Below, piece by piece: positions 35,001 to 47,086 of a stretch of DNA of 64,000 nt. Made by a program: the position numbers and the translations under genes. Origin of the DNA: Dactylorhiza incarnata (Eukaryota; Streptophyta; Magnoliopsida; Asparagales; Orchidaceae). The stretch is from NCBI GenBank assembly GCA_033032865.1, contig JAWHQI010000166.1, positions 5,394,001 to 5,458,000 on the forward strand. The letters are read 5' to 3'. Within the stretch, counting starts at the first letter, position 1, and every line of letters starts with the position of its first letter. The notes under the pieces were generated by a model that was given only the letters and a program-made list of their open reading frames with translations, was not told where the DNA came from and did not search any database.

Positions 35001-37054
35001 ATATTATAATTAGAGGACAATTCCTGATTGTAAAATTGTGACACTCTATATTTGCTGTTATTTTGGCATGATAGATTTATCTTGATTTTATGGGAGTCAT
35101 ATCTTAAGAATACCTTACACTTCATGTTCATATTCATACTGGGCAAACATTGGAGAAATTTAAATAAATGCTAAAATGTTAAGGAAAAATATGAATCTTT
35201 GGACTTAGTCTTATTCATGATAATCCTCCAGTAATAATCTTGTGTCATGTGGATGAATATTTGTAGTACTTCTACTTATTAGCTTCATATAGTTAGTTTG
35301 GTCTGCGCATAATAAAAATGTGAAACTTGGGTATTTAGGGCTCTACCAAGTGGAAGTGGCATGTAGTTGGTGTACATGGTCAGGATGAAGAGGTTGAGGT
35401 CACCAAGAAGGAGCTTAGGAGATATGAGAGCTAGGTGAGCTAAGGGTAAGACCGTGCTTGGGATTGATGAAAGATCGTCTTTCCCCTAGCGTGTCATAGA
35501 CTACCCAGGGTTGATACAAGTGAAATGGTAAGAGGCTTAGGCATATGGGTTGATTCCCATAACATTAAATTCCTTGAGAAAGGGAGCCCTGGGGTGTCAT
35601 CCCTGTATAGTTCCTAGTACCGTAGCGAGCCCCTTACAGGGTAACCCTCAAAAAGTCCAAGGTTAACCATAAAACTGTAGGGTTAAGTTGTTATGCAAGA
35701 TTAGCTAAGTAATTACTCCCTCACACTCTAGTGTCACAGGTGCTTTAGTCAGTTTAGTCGTACGGGCGGTAGGCTTGGTGGTTGTAGCAATAGACTTACT
35801 AGTCTGTGAGTTGTGACTCAACCTTGTTTGTTGTGCCGGATGGGTTAGCCCGGGGAGCTTATGGCTCGAAGACAGATGTAAACATGTTTGCATGTGCATT
35901 AGGTGGTGGGTCCTTAGTGTTGATGGTCGTTGCACCAACATTAATACTTGGACTCGGTAAGTGAGGATAACCCTTTACCAAAACAAGTCTGGTGGTCTAA
36001 CCAGCAAGAGTACGTAGTAGCTCCGCTGTTGTGTTCTTAGCGTTGAGGCGTACGTTAGGTCTAGGTTAGGTAGTGCAAATACCAACCTAGAGGTGGGTGA
36101 GGCCCAACCCACCACTTCCGTTTGCCACTACGGGAGTATCCTGGGAGTTTTGCTAGCTCCAAAAAGGGGGAACTAAAGGTCTGTGCGCATAGAGTCGTAG
36201 TGTGTGAATTGCACTTGTGTGAACATAACATTTAACTGCATACTTTGCATGTCATAACATCAACATTGCATTTCAACCCCTACCCCTATCGTATAAGTTG
36301 GTTATGGGACTTCTTATACGATAGGCCTTGCTAAACGACCCCTTGGTCTATAGGTTTGTGTGGGCATTCCTATAAATCAATGATTACTTTTCTTTACTTA
36401 CCTTTGTATATTTGCTCTACTTGTCTACTTTACTTATTCTTTCTCTACTTTACTTACTGCTTCAGTTATGATATATATATATATATATATTGCGTAGTGG
36501 TAGACATTCCATGTGCCCCTGTCACCTGCTATTGTTTACACCCCTTATTGTCCTCCGCTTCTTTCCTCCCGCACGGTGCCTAGGAGTCACTGGGGGAGGG
36601 GTGGGGGATTGGCTTAGTCTTTTTGACTAATGGTCGGTGGACCTTATCATTTTAGGGGACCGAGGAGATGCTGCAGCACCAGAGGCCGGTGCAGATGGAG
36701 ACGGGGCAGTCTAGCACGGGAGCAACGTTGGCAGGATCTGTGAGCATCATTTAGTTCTAGTATTTTTATGCTTCCACGAGTGTCTATGTAGTGAGGATTT
36801 GATGTATTGGGCAGGATCCCTTGTTATCTCTATCTTTTAATTCAGTTACTTCCTGTGGACATCTCTTTATGATGATTTACTATTTATGTGATGTGGACTT
36901 GTCTTCTTTAAAAGCTTGTTATACTTTACTTTTTCTGTGATCGATATTGCCGGCAGGATTGGCGTTTTGTAGTGACAACCCTCCCGAGTGATGGTGCCAC
37001 CGCAAAACGGCGGTTCTGGGCATAAGACCCTGAGTTTGAAAAAAATGGGTCTTA
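32057..37054 (+). mobile_element. 3' LTR of element C, full length (~5.0 kb)
   Basis: It runs from TATAACATCCCCC (TG decayed to TA) at 32057 to GGGTCTTACA at 37054. A pyrimidine/AT-rich stretch ending TTGGGATT precedes it. It is the inverted counterpart of 26502-29615 plus about 2 kb absent there (about 33430-35430, AT-rich, no gene). A 20-base AT dinucleotide run lies at 36471-36490. At about 5 kb it is a very long LTR, as seen in some plant Tekay-type elements. ORFs in it are short and unsupported. Confidence 0.88.
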
Positions 37055-37288
37055 CATTATCTGCATTGCACGTTCAAGCATTACTAAAGCTGGAGGATCC
37101 ACCATCTCAACAAATGATGCTATATCATCAATGTGATCAGGGTGGACTAGATCATCATCCATCCCATCTTCATTACCATTATTATGATTATCATCTAGAT
37201 TATCATTGTCATCAGTATCTTGCTCCTCCCCCTCAGAGAGAGCATCCTTGTCAGATGAGTCCAGGAAGGCTGGGACAATTAGTTGGAG

Positions 37289-37558
37289 TTAGAGTGAAAT
37301 ACTTAGAAATTCTAAAGATAAGATTGTTAGGCTTACCAAGAACTTCATCTTTCTTTGCAGTTGGCTCTTTTTGCTTCTCCCCCTCTGATGGGGCACTAGA
37401 TTTTCCTGGTGAAGGGAAGGACCAGAGAGCTGGTTCATTATCAGGATTGAGTCTAATTCTTTCTTCAAGATTGAAGATAAATTTGTCATTTGACCTTGTA
37501 AATCCTGAGGTGATTGTCTTTTGTCCTTATCGGCATCATTGATGTTTGTAATAGCCAT
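37289..37558 (-). CDS. Possible last exon or continuation of the extra ORF in D
   Basis: A minus-strand open frame of 89 codons (MAITNINDADKDKRQSPQDL...), hydrophilic at the start with Gln/Lys/Ser-rich sequence and a weakly hydrophobic end. It lies downstream of the extra ORF, in another frame. A GTAACT at the end of the upstream ORF and CTCCTCAAG near 37617 could be splice sites. I recognise no family. Confidence 0.25.
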   Translation of the reverse strand: MAITNINDADKDKRQSPQDLQGQMTNLSSILKKELDSILIMNQLSGPSLHQENLVPHQRGRSKKSQLQRKMKFLVSLTILSLEFLSISL

Positions 37559-37707
37559 GAGGACTGGTTCTTGTTCATGCCCCCCTCAGTTGGATCACTC
37601 ATTTGTACTTGAGGAGATATGGTCCACATCATTCAAATGTTAGAATTTACTACCTAATTGATTGTTTATGATCTATTAATTTAAGTAGTAGTTTGAAGTT
37701 TGAGAGA

Positions 37708-38640
37708 TTAGTTACCAGGAGTTATGTTGTTGTCCAGCTCCTGTGGATGGAGAATGTCAATTGGCCTGTCATCTTGTGGATCATTCTTGTTAAGATTGCT
37801 GTGTGATTCAGTGTCAGCACCAACATCATCATCTTTATCTGAGGCGTCAGACTCAGAACTTGACATAATCAGTCTAGGTTTCTTAGAGGATCTGGGAGTT
37901 ATTTTCTCTTTTCCTTTAGTCTCAGTGGGCTGACTCATAGGAAGTACCCTGGTAAATCTTTCTAATGTCCTAATGTCCATTCTCTTGAGATAGTGAAGGT
38001 TTATTCCTTTGGATTTGTTGAACTTGGTAGGGTGGGTTTGGAGTAGGTACAGGGAAAGAATTCTGCCCATGTTGGGTGCCTGCAGACATTCTTTTATTCT
38101 TTGAAATAAGACTTGTCCCCAAGAGGTTTTTCTTTTTAGTATAATCCTTTTCATGAGGTCAAACATGTATTGTGATATTGTGTCATGAGACCCTGGTTTG
38201 CAGAGGATTGCTTTTCCCACAATATCAGATAATCCTTTTCCCTTTTGGTTGAAGAATTTTCTTTTCAATGATCCAGTTTTGGTATCATTGTACTCTGTCC
38301 CTTTCAGAGCTTTCCTCTTGTCTTTCTAAGTAATTTCATCCTCCTCACTGGGACTGCAGGATGGAAGATGTAAACCTTTTTGTAGTTTTGTGGGGGTTAT
38401 CTTTATTCTTTCTTCTCCTATCTTTGACTTGAGGCATGACTTGGTAGGGGATAACTTAGCATGACCAAACCATTCCAGAACCTTAGTTCTGAGAATGATA
38501 CAAGGTTCAAAAAGGAGAAATTCCAGGCCTTGGGATGCAAGAAGTTGAATCAATCCCTTGATATCTTCTGGAGTATGAGCAAACCCATCCCTGACTATCT
38601 TATAGCCTTCAAGAAGATCTTTAGAGCTTTTGGGATCCAT
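37708..38640 (-). pseudogene. Extra ORF downstream of pol in Sirevirus D (env-like position)
   Basis: The frame from ATG 38640 stays in register for 311 codons with one TAG at 38328-38326. The first part (DPKSSKDLLEGYKIVRDG...FGHAKLSPTKSCLKSKIGEE) and middle (RRIILKRKTSW-like basic helices, QAPNMGRILSLYLLQTHPTKF) recall the N-terminal 'plant retrotransposon' domain found in several plant ORFs of unknown function. The end is acidic and Ser-rich (SSSESDASDKDDDVG). It lies on the same strand as pol, in the position where some Sireviruses carry an env-like ORF. No signal peptide or clear membrane segment is visible, so an envelope role is not supported. Function unknown. Confidence 0.6.
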
Positions 38641-38867
38641 TGTAGTGGTAGTAGAATATGCTAGGACGGAAGAGAAGGTGATTCGTCTCGACGGCTAGGA
38701 AAGAAGGGTCGTGTACCTTTCACTAATTAAGATTGACTATTTATAGAACCTAATTCTGTTTCATGATTTGCCCTTATAATTAGAATTAAGTGACCTTGTA
38801 GTTTAGAGGGGAATTAGGTTGATTAGGATGAAATTTAGACTAATTTTAAAGATACTAGCCCGTCTCA

Positions 38868-39015
38868 GCGGAACCGCTGAGACAACTACTTTGACCGCTG
38901 GGACAGGGCATAGTCAACCGCTGGGACAGTTCTAGCAGTCTCAGCGGTTCAGCTGAGAAGTTTCCCAGCTGTCTCAGCGGTTCAGCTGAAACAGGCTTTT
39001 TGTTTTAGCTGAGAT
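38868..39015. repeat. GTCTCAGCGG palindromic motif cluster downstream of D pol
   Basis: At least seven variants of CCGCTGAGACA or its complement occur in about 150 bases between pol and the extra ORF. The same motif family clusters in the LTRs of D (about 45890-46085) and E (about 50820-51010). Confidence 0.75.
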
Positions 39016-39183
39016 AACTACCTAAGCATGAGACCTATTGTGATTTGCTTATGTGATATCCTAGTCATGTCACTAGGTTTGTTGATGAGACAAAATGATG
39101 AATCATAAACACAGTACTTTAAATGCATAATTGTGACAACAACATATCATCACAGATGATTGAGATAAGAAAATATTTGGCAT

Positions 39184-42100
39184 TTATTCTACATTCAACA
39201 TTCCTAGTTCAATCTTGAAAGCATTAAATCTGCCCTCATCCAATGGCTTTGTAAAGATATCAGCAACTTGATTGTCAGTGGTGAGAAATTCAAGGCAGTT
39301 GTTTTTACATTCAACATGTTCTCTTATGAAATGATACCTTATCTCTATGTGCTTAGTCTTGCTATGAGAGATAAGATTCTTAGCAATAGAGATAGCACTG
39401 CATGAGTCACAATAAAGGGGAGACTCACTTACCTTGAGGTTGTAGTCCTCTAACTGGTGTTGAATCCATAATAGTTGTGCACAACAACTTCCTGCAGCAA
39501 TGTATTCAGACTCAGCAGTGGATATTTCCACACTTATCTGCTTTTTGCTGCTCCAAGATATCAACCTTCTTCCTAGGAATTGACAAGTGCCACTTGTGCT
39601 TTTCCTGTCTTCTTTGCAGCCTGCAAAATCTGCATCTGAAAATCCAGTTAGTTCAAAATCATTGTTCTTAGGGTACCAAAGGCCAAGATGTAGGCTGCCT
39701 TTAAGGTATCTCAAAATCCTCTTTGCAGTTGAGTAGTAAGATTCCTTAGGACATGCCTGGCACCTGGTACCTAGCACACACACATATAGCATACATAATA
39801 TTTGGTCTACTAGCAGTTAAATATAATAGGGATCCAATGATGCACCTATACATGGATTCATCAAAGGCCTTGCCCTTCTCATCCTTGTCCAGGGAAATGT
39901 TGGACCCCATGGGAGTTTTCATGGTGGAAGCTGATTCCATCCCAAACTTCTTGATAAGCTCCCTAGTGTACTTGGTCTGAGAGATGAATATACCCTCATC
40001 AGTCTGTTTCACTTGGAGGCCTAAAAAGTACTTGAGCTCTCCCATACTGCTCATCTCAAACTCCCCCTACATTAGGTTGGCAAAGCTTTTGCAGAGGTTG
40101 TCATCAGTAGATTCAAATATTATATCATCAACATATATTTGGACTAGAAGACACTTGCCCCTTGTTTCCCTAAGAAATAATGTACTATCTATCTTTCCCC
40201 TCAAGAACTTGTTCTTGATGAGAAAGCTAGACAATGTCTCATACCAAGCCCTGGGGGCTTGCTTTAATCCATTAAGAGCTTTCCTAAGTAAAAATACATG
40301 ATTAGAGAGGGTTGGATGCACAAAACCTGATGGTTGTTCAACATATACCTCTTCCTTCAAGTCACCATTAAGGAAGGCTGATTTGACATCCATTTGATAC
40401 ACTTTGAACCCCTTATGGGCAGCATAGGCGAGGAATAGCCTAATTGCTTCTAACCTTGCAACAGGGGCAAAGGTTTGATCAAAGTCTATCCCTTCTTCCT
40501 ATCTGTATCCCTTGGCTACCAACCTTGCCTTGTTCTTTATGATTGTGCCATTTTCATTTAACTTGTTCCTGTAAATCCATTTGGTGCCAATAACATTGTG
40601 TCCTTGAGGTTTTGGCACCAACTTCCATACCTTGCATCTATTGAATTGTAGAAGTTCTTCTTGCATTGCTTGAATCCAAAAGGTGTCTTGGTTGGCTTCT
40701 TCAAACTTCTTGGGTTCCATTTGTGATAAGAAGCTCAAGAATAGGGCCTCATTATGAGCCCTACTTCTGGTCAGTACACCTTGGTTCTGGTCACCAATAA
40801 TTTGTTCTCTTGGATGATCTCTTAGGTGCCTTACAACTGGAGGCAATCTGTCCTCAGCTTGCTGTAAAATTATTGCTGGTTCAACATTGTCTTCAGCACC
40901 TTGGACCTCTTCCTCTTCAAGGATTGCTGCATCTGTGTATGCCTTGCTACTGCTGGGTGTGTCTTGCACAGACATCTTTTCCATGTCCTTCTCATTTCCT
41001 GTCAAAATAGAAGAGCTAGACCATCCCTTATAGATTTGGCTGGTGTCATCAAATACTACATGCATAGACTCCTCTACAACATGAGTTTTCTTGTTATACA
41101 CTCTATAAGCTCAACTATGTGAGCTATAGCCAACAAGAGCCCCCACATTGCATTTCTCTGCAAACTTTGTTAATTGATATTTTCTATTGTTTAAAATGTA
41201 GCATTTGGAGCCAAAGATTCTAAAATATGAAATTGTAGGTTGTTTGCCTTTCAGAATCTCATAGGGGGTTATTCCATGAACCTTATTGATGGAAGCTCTA
41301 TTGAGAACATAATATGCAGTATTGACTGCCTCAGCCCAGAAGTATTCTGCGAGTGAGGAGTCACTAAATAATGTTCTCCCAGCTTCTATCAAGGTCCTAT
41401 TCCTCCTCTCTGCCACACTATTTTGTAGTGGAGTCCTTGGGGAGGAGAATTCTTGGGTGATACCAAGTTCTTGATAAAATATTGTCATGGCTTCAAATTG
41501 AATTTTTGTGCCATGGTCAGTCCTAGTCCTGACCACAACACATTGTAAATCATTATGAATTGCTTTGACATGATTTATAAAGACATTTAAGGTATCTGAC
41601 TTCTTCTTAAGGAAGAATACCCATGTATATTTTGAATGATCATCAACAATCACCAAAGTATACAACTTCCCACCTAGGCTCTGAATTGGCAAAGGACCAA
41701 ACAAGTCCATATGCAATAGATATAGACATTTTTTAGTGTCTTTGGAGCCAATACTTTAAAGGTGGTCCTTGTTTGCTTGCCCATTTGGCAAGCATGACAG
41801 GGACCACTTTTAATGCATTTTAAATTTGGACTATTTCTAACAAGGTTTTTAGAGAATAGTCTATACATTGTCTTGTAGGTGATCTGAGCAAGTCTCTTGT
41901 GCCATTGAACACAAAGAGACTCATTTTCATTAGCCATAAGACACACAGATGAAATAGAATTACTGTATATAAAATCCAAGCAGTAAACATTCCCCCTCCT
42001 AGTGCCTGCGAGAATGGTCTCTAAGTCATTAGACTTTTTGATCAAGCACTTGTCATTGTGGAATTCAATGACATAGCCTAAGTCACATAGTTGACTTAAG

Positions 42101-44902
42101 CTTACTATATAGGTTGTGTTGCAAGCCTTCAACATAAGCTACCCTTGTGATTGTAACTATGCCATTGGAGATCATACCATATCCTTGGTGATTCCCTTTT
42201 CATATTAACCAAAGATAACTTTAGGTCCATTCTTCACAGCTTTGTTGTCCTGTAGAAGATTTCTGGTTTCTGTCATGTGCCTTGAGCACCCACTGTCCAA
42301 GTACCATATTTGGTTGAGACTGGTATTTGAACTATCCTGCAAGAAGGAGTTTAGTTACCCTTAGGAGCCCAAATAGCTTTGGGTCCTAGGTCCTTGTTAG
42401 CATGATGAAATAGCCTCACACTAGTTGCACCCATTGCGGGAAGCCTCTTCTTTGCACATGGCACATTGGGATTGTGCCAACAGTCAATGGCAAAGTGTCC
42501 CACTTTACCACAACACCAACATTCATGAATATTATATCTCCTCTTCTAAACATTTCTTGAGGGGAGTACAACACCGTGCTTATGTTCAGGAGGGGAGACA
42601 ACAACATTTTTCATGTTCCTTTTAGCAATGATCTGGCTGAAGGTTAACCTTTGTACAATCTTGGTGCACTTTGTCTTAATGAAATCACCTTGCCTTGGCT
42701 TGGGGACAAGGAATTATTAGATGACATTAGGCACTGAGCAATATGACCTGTCTACAGGTTTGACAGCAACCATGTTCTTTGCTGGACAGAACTTGGAAGA
42801 GCTGGCATCCATGCTTTTGAATGATGGGGCTGAAGTACCTAATACAAATGGTCATGGATGGGCCATTTGAATTTCCTCATGGGGAGCCTTCATAACACTC
42901 AAGCCCATGCCCTTTCTTCCACTATGGGAAGGAGTATTTTCCTTCCTATAGGAACTTCCATTCTTCAAGTGACCATACATGCTTTCATGGTCATAACTGT
43001 TGAAGGGAAGTAACACCTTTTGAAAGGTGGTTTGAGGCTTAGCCTTACCCCTGCTCTTTTCTCCACTCCCTTCTCCTACATCCATTTTGTTGTATCCTAG
43101 TCCTCTCCTATTGGTTTGAGAGGAGAAGGTGTCAATAATAGGGAGCACAGATTTGGGCTTGGAGAATTGAGCCACCAAGCTCTTCTCTTTCAGGAGCTTC
43201 ACCTCAAGGTCCTTGATGACCTTGTTCTTCTGGGATATGGTGCTCAAATGGAAAATTATTATCCCCTTCAGATGGCTAATTTCTCTATACATCTGACCCA
43301 TCTTTGTAGATGATTCAGTGCACTCTTGTTTTTTCATCTTAAGGGAAGCAATCTCTTGGGCTTGCCTCTTGGCCTTTTTGCTCTTTTTTCAGAGCTTCCA
43401 AGAGAGAACCATATCTGTCAATCAATTGATTGACATCTTCCTCAGTTTCTGAATCACTTCCACCAATTGATGAACGTGCTCCAGATTCTGGGCCTATCTC
43501 ATAATCAAAAGAGGAGATGGAGTGAATTAATACCTGTTCATTTTCAGAGATGTTCTGACTGTCCTCCTCATCAGTGATGGCCATGAGGCCTAGCTGAACA
43601 TTGTCCTCTTCATCCTCCTCTAAATCACTGTCTGACTGTGATAGAGGGGCCCCGATTCCAATTCTGGTAGCAGGATAATTAACTTCCTTTTCTGCTGCAA
43701 ATACCCCAATATAGGCTTCTTCATCAGCATCTGAATCTGAGGATGAGGATTCAGACTCACTCTAGCTTTTTTCCTTTCTTTGCAAGGAAGGATTTTTCAC
43801 CCTTCCTATCCTTTTGGTGGTGATGCTTCTTATCACCCTTTTCCTCCCTTTTGACTGGACAGTCATCTATGACATATCCAGGCTTACTGCATCAATAACA
43901 AATGATGTTATTTGGAACATGTTTGCCTGATTTAGAATCATACCTGTCACCCTTTGGGTGCTGGCTTTCAGATTTGCTGTGGTATTTCTTATAGTGTGAG
44001 GAGGAGGAGGAGGGCTTGTTCTTCCACTGCTTTCTCCTCATCATCTTCTTGAACTGCCTTGAGAAGGTAGCAAACTCTTCATCAGAGGAAGAGCTGTCTG
44101 AAGTGCTGTTCTCAGACTTATCTGATTCAACACTCCTTCTTGGAGGATACACCATCCTGCCCTTGCTTTTCTTGGAGATGTCAGCCTTGAGAGCCACAGA
44201 TCTCTCCCTTGCATGAGCCCTTGTTGAGGTGTCCTCTTCCTTTCTTGCAGATAACTGCATCTCATATGAGAGCAGCTTCCCAAACAATGTATGAGTAGGT
44301 GTTTCACCAAGCCTGGCCACTTCCCTAATGGCACATATTTTTGTGTCCCAGTCTCTAGTTAGAGATCTTAGGAACTTGTCATTCAACTCATAGTCACTGA
44401 ACACTCTTTCATAGGTTCTTAGTTCATTTACTATCCTAAAGAACCTTTCATAGCACATGGAAATGCTCTCCTGGCTCAGCTTCCTGAAGGCTTCATATTC
44501 TTGATTGAGGAGTGACTTACTATCATCCCTCACCTAAGCTGTTCCTTCCATATATACAACTAATGTATCCCACATTTCTTTGGCAGTTGTGCAGTGTACC
44601 AAGCTCTGAAATGTAGAGTCATCAATTGCATTAACAATTATGTTTTGTGCTCTTTTATCTATAGTGAACAGTGCAAGTTCATCCTTGGTCAAGTCATTGA
44701 AGGCCTTGGCTACTCTCCTTGTTGGATCTATGGCGGAGGCAGTTTGAAAGGTGAAAGGCCCTTGCTTTACTGTGATGTAAATCCTTGGGTCAGATGCTTC
44801 CATGAACATTCTAACCCTTTGCTTTCATATGCTAAAGTTTTCTTTGTTGCATATGGGCAACTTCATGGATCCCATCTCCTTCTGCAATCCAGTGGAGGCC
44901 AT
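39184..44902 (-). pseudogene. Gag-Pol of Sirevirus-like element D, multiple frameshifts
   Basis: On the minus strand gag starts at ATG 44902 (MASTGLQKEMGSMKLPICNK). A TGA follows at codon 26 where E has Trp, and a TAG follows at about 44536. Gag runs to a zinc knuckle near 43890 in which Cys is a stop and His is Tyr (CY*CSKPGYVIDDC). An acidic/Ser-rich linker follows, with frameshifts near 43585 and 43338. The protease (LDSGCSRHMT) lies near 42290. GAG-pre-integrase spans about 42135-41720 and the integrase core 41716-41111 (DDHSKYTWVFF, NSVAERRNRTL). RT runs 40600-39750, with its YVDDIIF active site intact near 40130. RNase H (SWSSKKQ, STAESEYIAAGS) ends with TAG at 39184. Frameshifts also occur between protease and integrase and near 39790. 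Gene order is typical copia. Confidence 0.9.
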
Positions 44903-44965
44903 TGGATTGAGATAAGAATATTCCTTTCTTGGATCTGGTCAGACAGTTATGACCTTCTTGACCAA

Positions 44966-44981
44966 CCTAGCTTTGATACCA
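44966..44981 (-). other. Primer binding site of element D
   Basis: On the minus strand TGGTATCAAAGCTAGG follows the LTR end after a short spacer (AACTATCAAG). It is an initiator Met-tRNA type site with one changed base. Confidence 0.85.
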
Positions 44982-44991
44982 CTTGATAGTT

Positions 44992-46242
44992 TGTTTAGGA
45001 TGTAGTCTTAGTCACCTAGAGGGGGGGGGGGGGGTGAATATGTTTTTTTTTTATTTTAGGCTAGCTGTTTTCTGATTTTACGTTAGTAAAGTATCAAACA
45101 CAGAAAACACACAAAGATTTATAGAGGTTCCTCAAGACAGGGTGTCTTGAGTAGTCCTCTTTCCCCCTTCACCTTTCTAACAATGAGTTTGACAAGGCCA
45201 ACACCTCCAAACTCCGCTCCAAGAGCTTACAACACAGACCCCTCAGGATCTCTCAGGTTTTCTCAAACCCAACCTCAGGCTCAACAACCCTACCTCAGGC
45301 TCAATAGCCCTACCTCAGGCTTAACAACCCTACCTCAGATCAGCCAATGATCCTACACTCAAGCTGAACACGCAGCTCTACTTCTCAGGCTAGACAGCCC
45401 TACACACTCAGGCAAAGATGCCCTACAACTCAGAACCGTTAAGTTCCTACTAAACAAGAATGTATGATTAACTAAAGAAGATGGAATACACTTTATCTTC
45501 TGTTGCTGGACAACTCCAGTAGCTGTCTTGAATCTGGACGAGTCCAAAGTCCTCAGCCTTGATTCTTCTGATTCTATTCTTCAAAGAAGGAGTGAGGATC
45601 AACTTGCTCTATCTTGATTTGATCAAGAAGAGCAATCTATTCTCTTCTTACAGCTTCAAGAAACAGGAAGTGAAAGCTTCTTGGCTGCCGTCAATGGACC
45701 AGTAATGTTCTTACTTTTGAGTGTGTGAGAGAGAGTGTTCTTTTTACAAAGCCCTAATTGATTCTTTTATACTGCCCCTGCCTTTCAACAACTATTATAT
45801 GTCCTCCTGACACAACATGGGAGAGATTGGAACATCCCTTCTTGCTTTACATGTATTGCGCCAAAAGTAAAGCTCGTCAGTTCTTTTGAAACTGTCTCAG
45901 CAGTTGGGCTGAGACAGTCTCCTGTCTCAACTGCTGGATCTGTTCCGTCTCAGCGGATCCGCTAAGACAGACAGTTGTCTCAGTGGATTTTCCTTATCCG
46001 CAGCTCAGCTGGCCCAGACTTCTTCTCAGCGGCACCTGGCCTTATCTCAGCGGTTCAGCTGAGATTGAGAGCTCGTCTTAGCGGTTTTGGCAGCAAACCA
46101 ACTGAACTTTCTTCATACCCTGGTATGATCTAACCCTGCATAGTCATGAGATAGAGTGGGGTTTATCAAATACAACTTGTACTTAGCATTGAGTGTGAAG
46201 CCTCTTCAAATCAAGGGAACATTGAGGATCATTTTCCCAATA
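44992..46242 (-). mobile_element. 5' LTR of Sirevirus-like element D
   Basis: It is 1251 bp, running on the minus strand from TATTGGGAAAATG (TG decayed to TA) to CCTAAACA. It matches the E LTR 50667-51909 in inverted orientation throughout, including the GTCTCAGCGG cluster and a CTGAGGTAGGGCTGTTGAGC-like direct-repeat block (about 45240-45340). A 14-G run at 45021-45034 corresponds to only five bases in E. No gene is present. Confidence 0.88.
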
Positions 46243-46647
46243 CCAATGATGGGGCTTTTTGGTCCCTTGGGTCCCTAATATCCTTATAAGGGTAGGGGTA
46301 AGGTCAATTTGGCATGGTGGAGGCCAATTGGCTAATTAAGCTATTTAGACCAATTTAGGGTTAGGGTTGACTTTGGTCAATTTGGCCTCTTTGGTTGACC
46401 CCAATGGGTCCCTGGTGCTCTAAGGGGACACCTAAAGGGTTAGGGATATTATGGTGGGGTCAAGGGATCAAGGTGAGTCTCTAAAGTCCAACCCTAGGCT
46501 TGGTATCTGAAAACTGCTATTTACAGACAACTTGGGTTTTCTCCTTCTTACCTAAGTTCATATGATTCTTAGCTCTTCTTATGGTTTTGTCATGACCTAG
46601 TCATGTCAAAACCATCTTAGGGGTCTAGTTGTTTGGGGGATGTTACA
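46243..46647 (-). mobile_element. First ~405 bp of the 5' LTR of element B
   Basis: It matches 29210-29615 in the same orientation and ends at the same TGTAACATCCCCC terminus (46647), flanked by TAGCG. It is cut at 46243 by the insertion of D. It is the only surviving part of B's 5' LTR. Confidence 0.9.
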
Positions 46648-46652
46648 TAGCG
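46648..46652. repeat. Right 5-bp target duplication of element B (TAGCG)
   Basis: Exact copy of 26497-26501 at the other end of the B insertion. The gag of A resumes here. Confidence 0.88.
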
Positions 46653-47040
46653 GGCTCCGTCCGTGAACCCTTCTAGAACTAAGGCCGAAAGAATCAGCTC
46701 GCAGAATGGGCTGCCCGACCGTACCTGGCAAGATCTCCTCGCCTGGGTAGCGTGTACCTATCGGGATGGGGAATATAACCCGTGCATGTAGGGCTTGCTC
46801 GTCCTCCACCACCACTTCCTTCCCCGGTCGCCTTCCCGGCGCCTCCTCACCCAACGCTTGCGAGGCAAGTACAAGGATCGCAGGGGTCGAGTACTCACCC
46901 AATGGCGTAAGGGGGAGGCGCAGGGTCTCCAAAATGGACTTCTTGAATTCGTAAATGTCGCTCTTTCTGACATACTCGCCCGAAGGGGGCAAGCTCCATG
47001 GGTCAGCTTCTTGCCATTCATCTCCAGCCATGGAACTCAC
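46653..47040 (-). pseudogene. Gag of element A, N-terminal part
   Basis: The minus strand opens at ATG 47040 (MSSMAGDEWQEADPWSLPPS) and continues EYVRKSDIYEFKKSILETLR, a basic/acidic gag N-terminus, up to the insertion at 46652. The downstream part is at 26496 and below. A second ATG is present four codons on (MAGDEW). This separation of the two gag halves by 20 kb is caused by nesting, not by an intron. Confidence 0.8.
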
Positions 47041-47086
47041 TCAGAATTTTCCAAACAAGCTACTATCCATGCTCACCGCACCAAAA

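Larger units (their letters stand above)
37055..46242 (-). mobile_element. Ty1/copia element D (Sirevirus-like), 3' LTR missing
   Basis: The minus-strand element has a complete 5' LTR (44992-46242), PBS, a long gag-pol and an extra ORF downstream of RNase H, but no 3' LTR. At 37054/37055 it abuts the end of the C LTR, and at 46242/46243 it sits inside the 5' LTR of element B. It is closely related to element E (50667 onward, opposite strand). The Sirevirus assignment rests on the gag type (DELALFTIDKRAQN, TAKEMWDTLV, EYEAFRKLSQESI) and on the extra ORF. Confidence 0.85.

Noticed and set aside
36988..37542. 184-codon plus-strand ORF crossing the C/D junction
   Set aside because: It starts in the C LTR and runs antisense through the extra-ORF region of D. 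It is His-rich from CAT repeats, with no family match.
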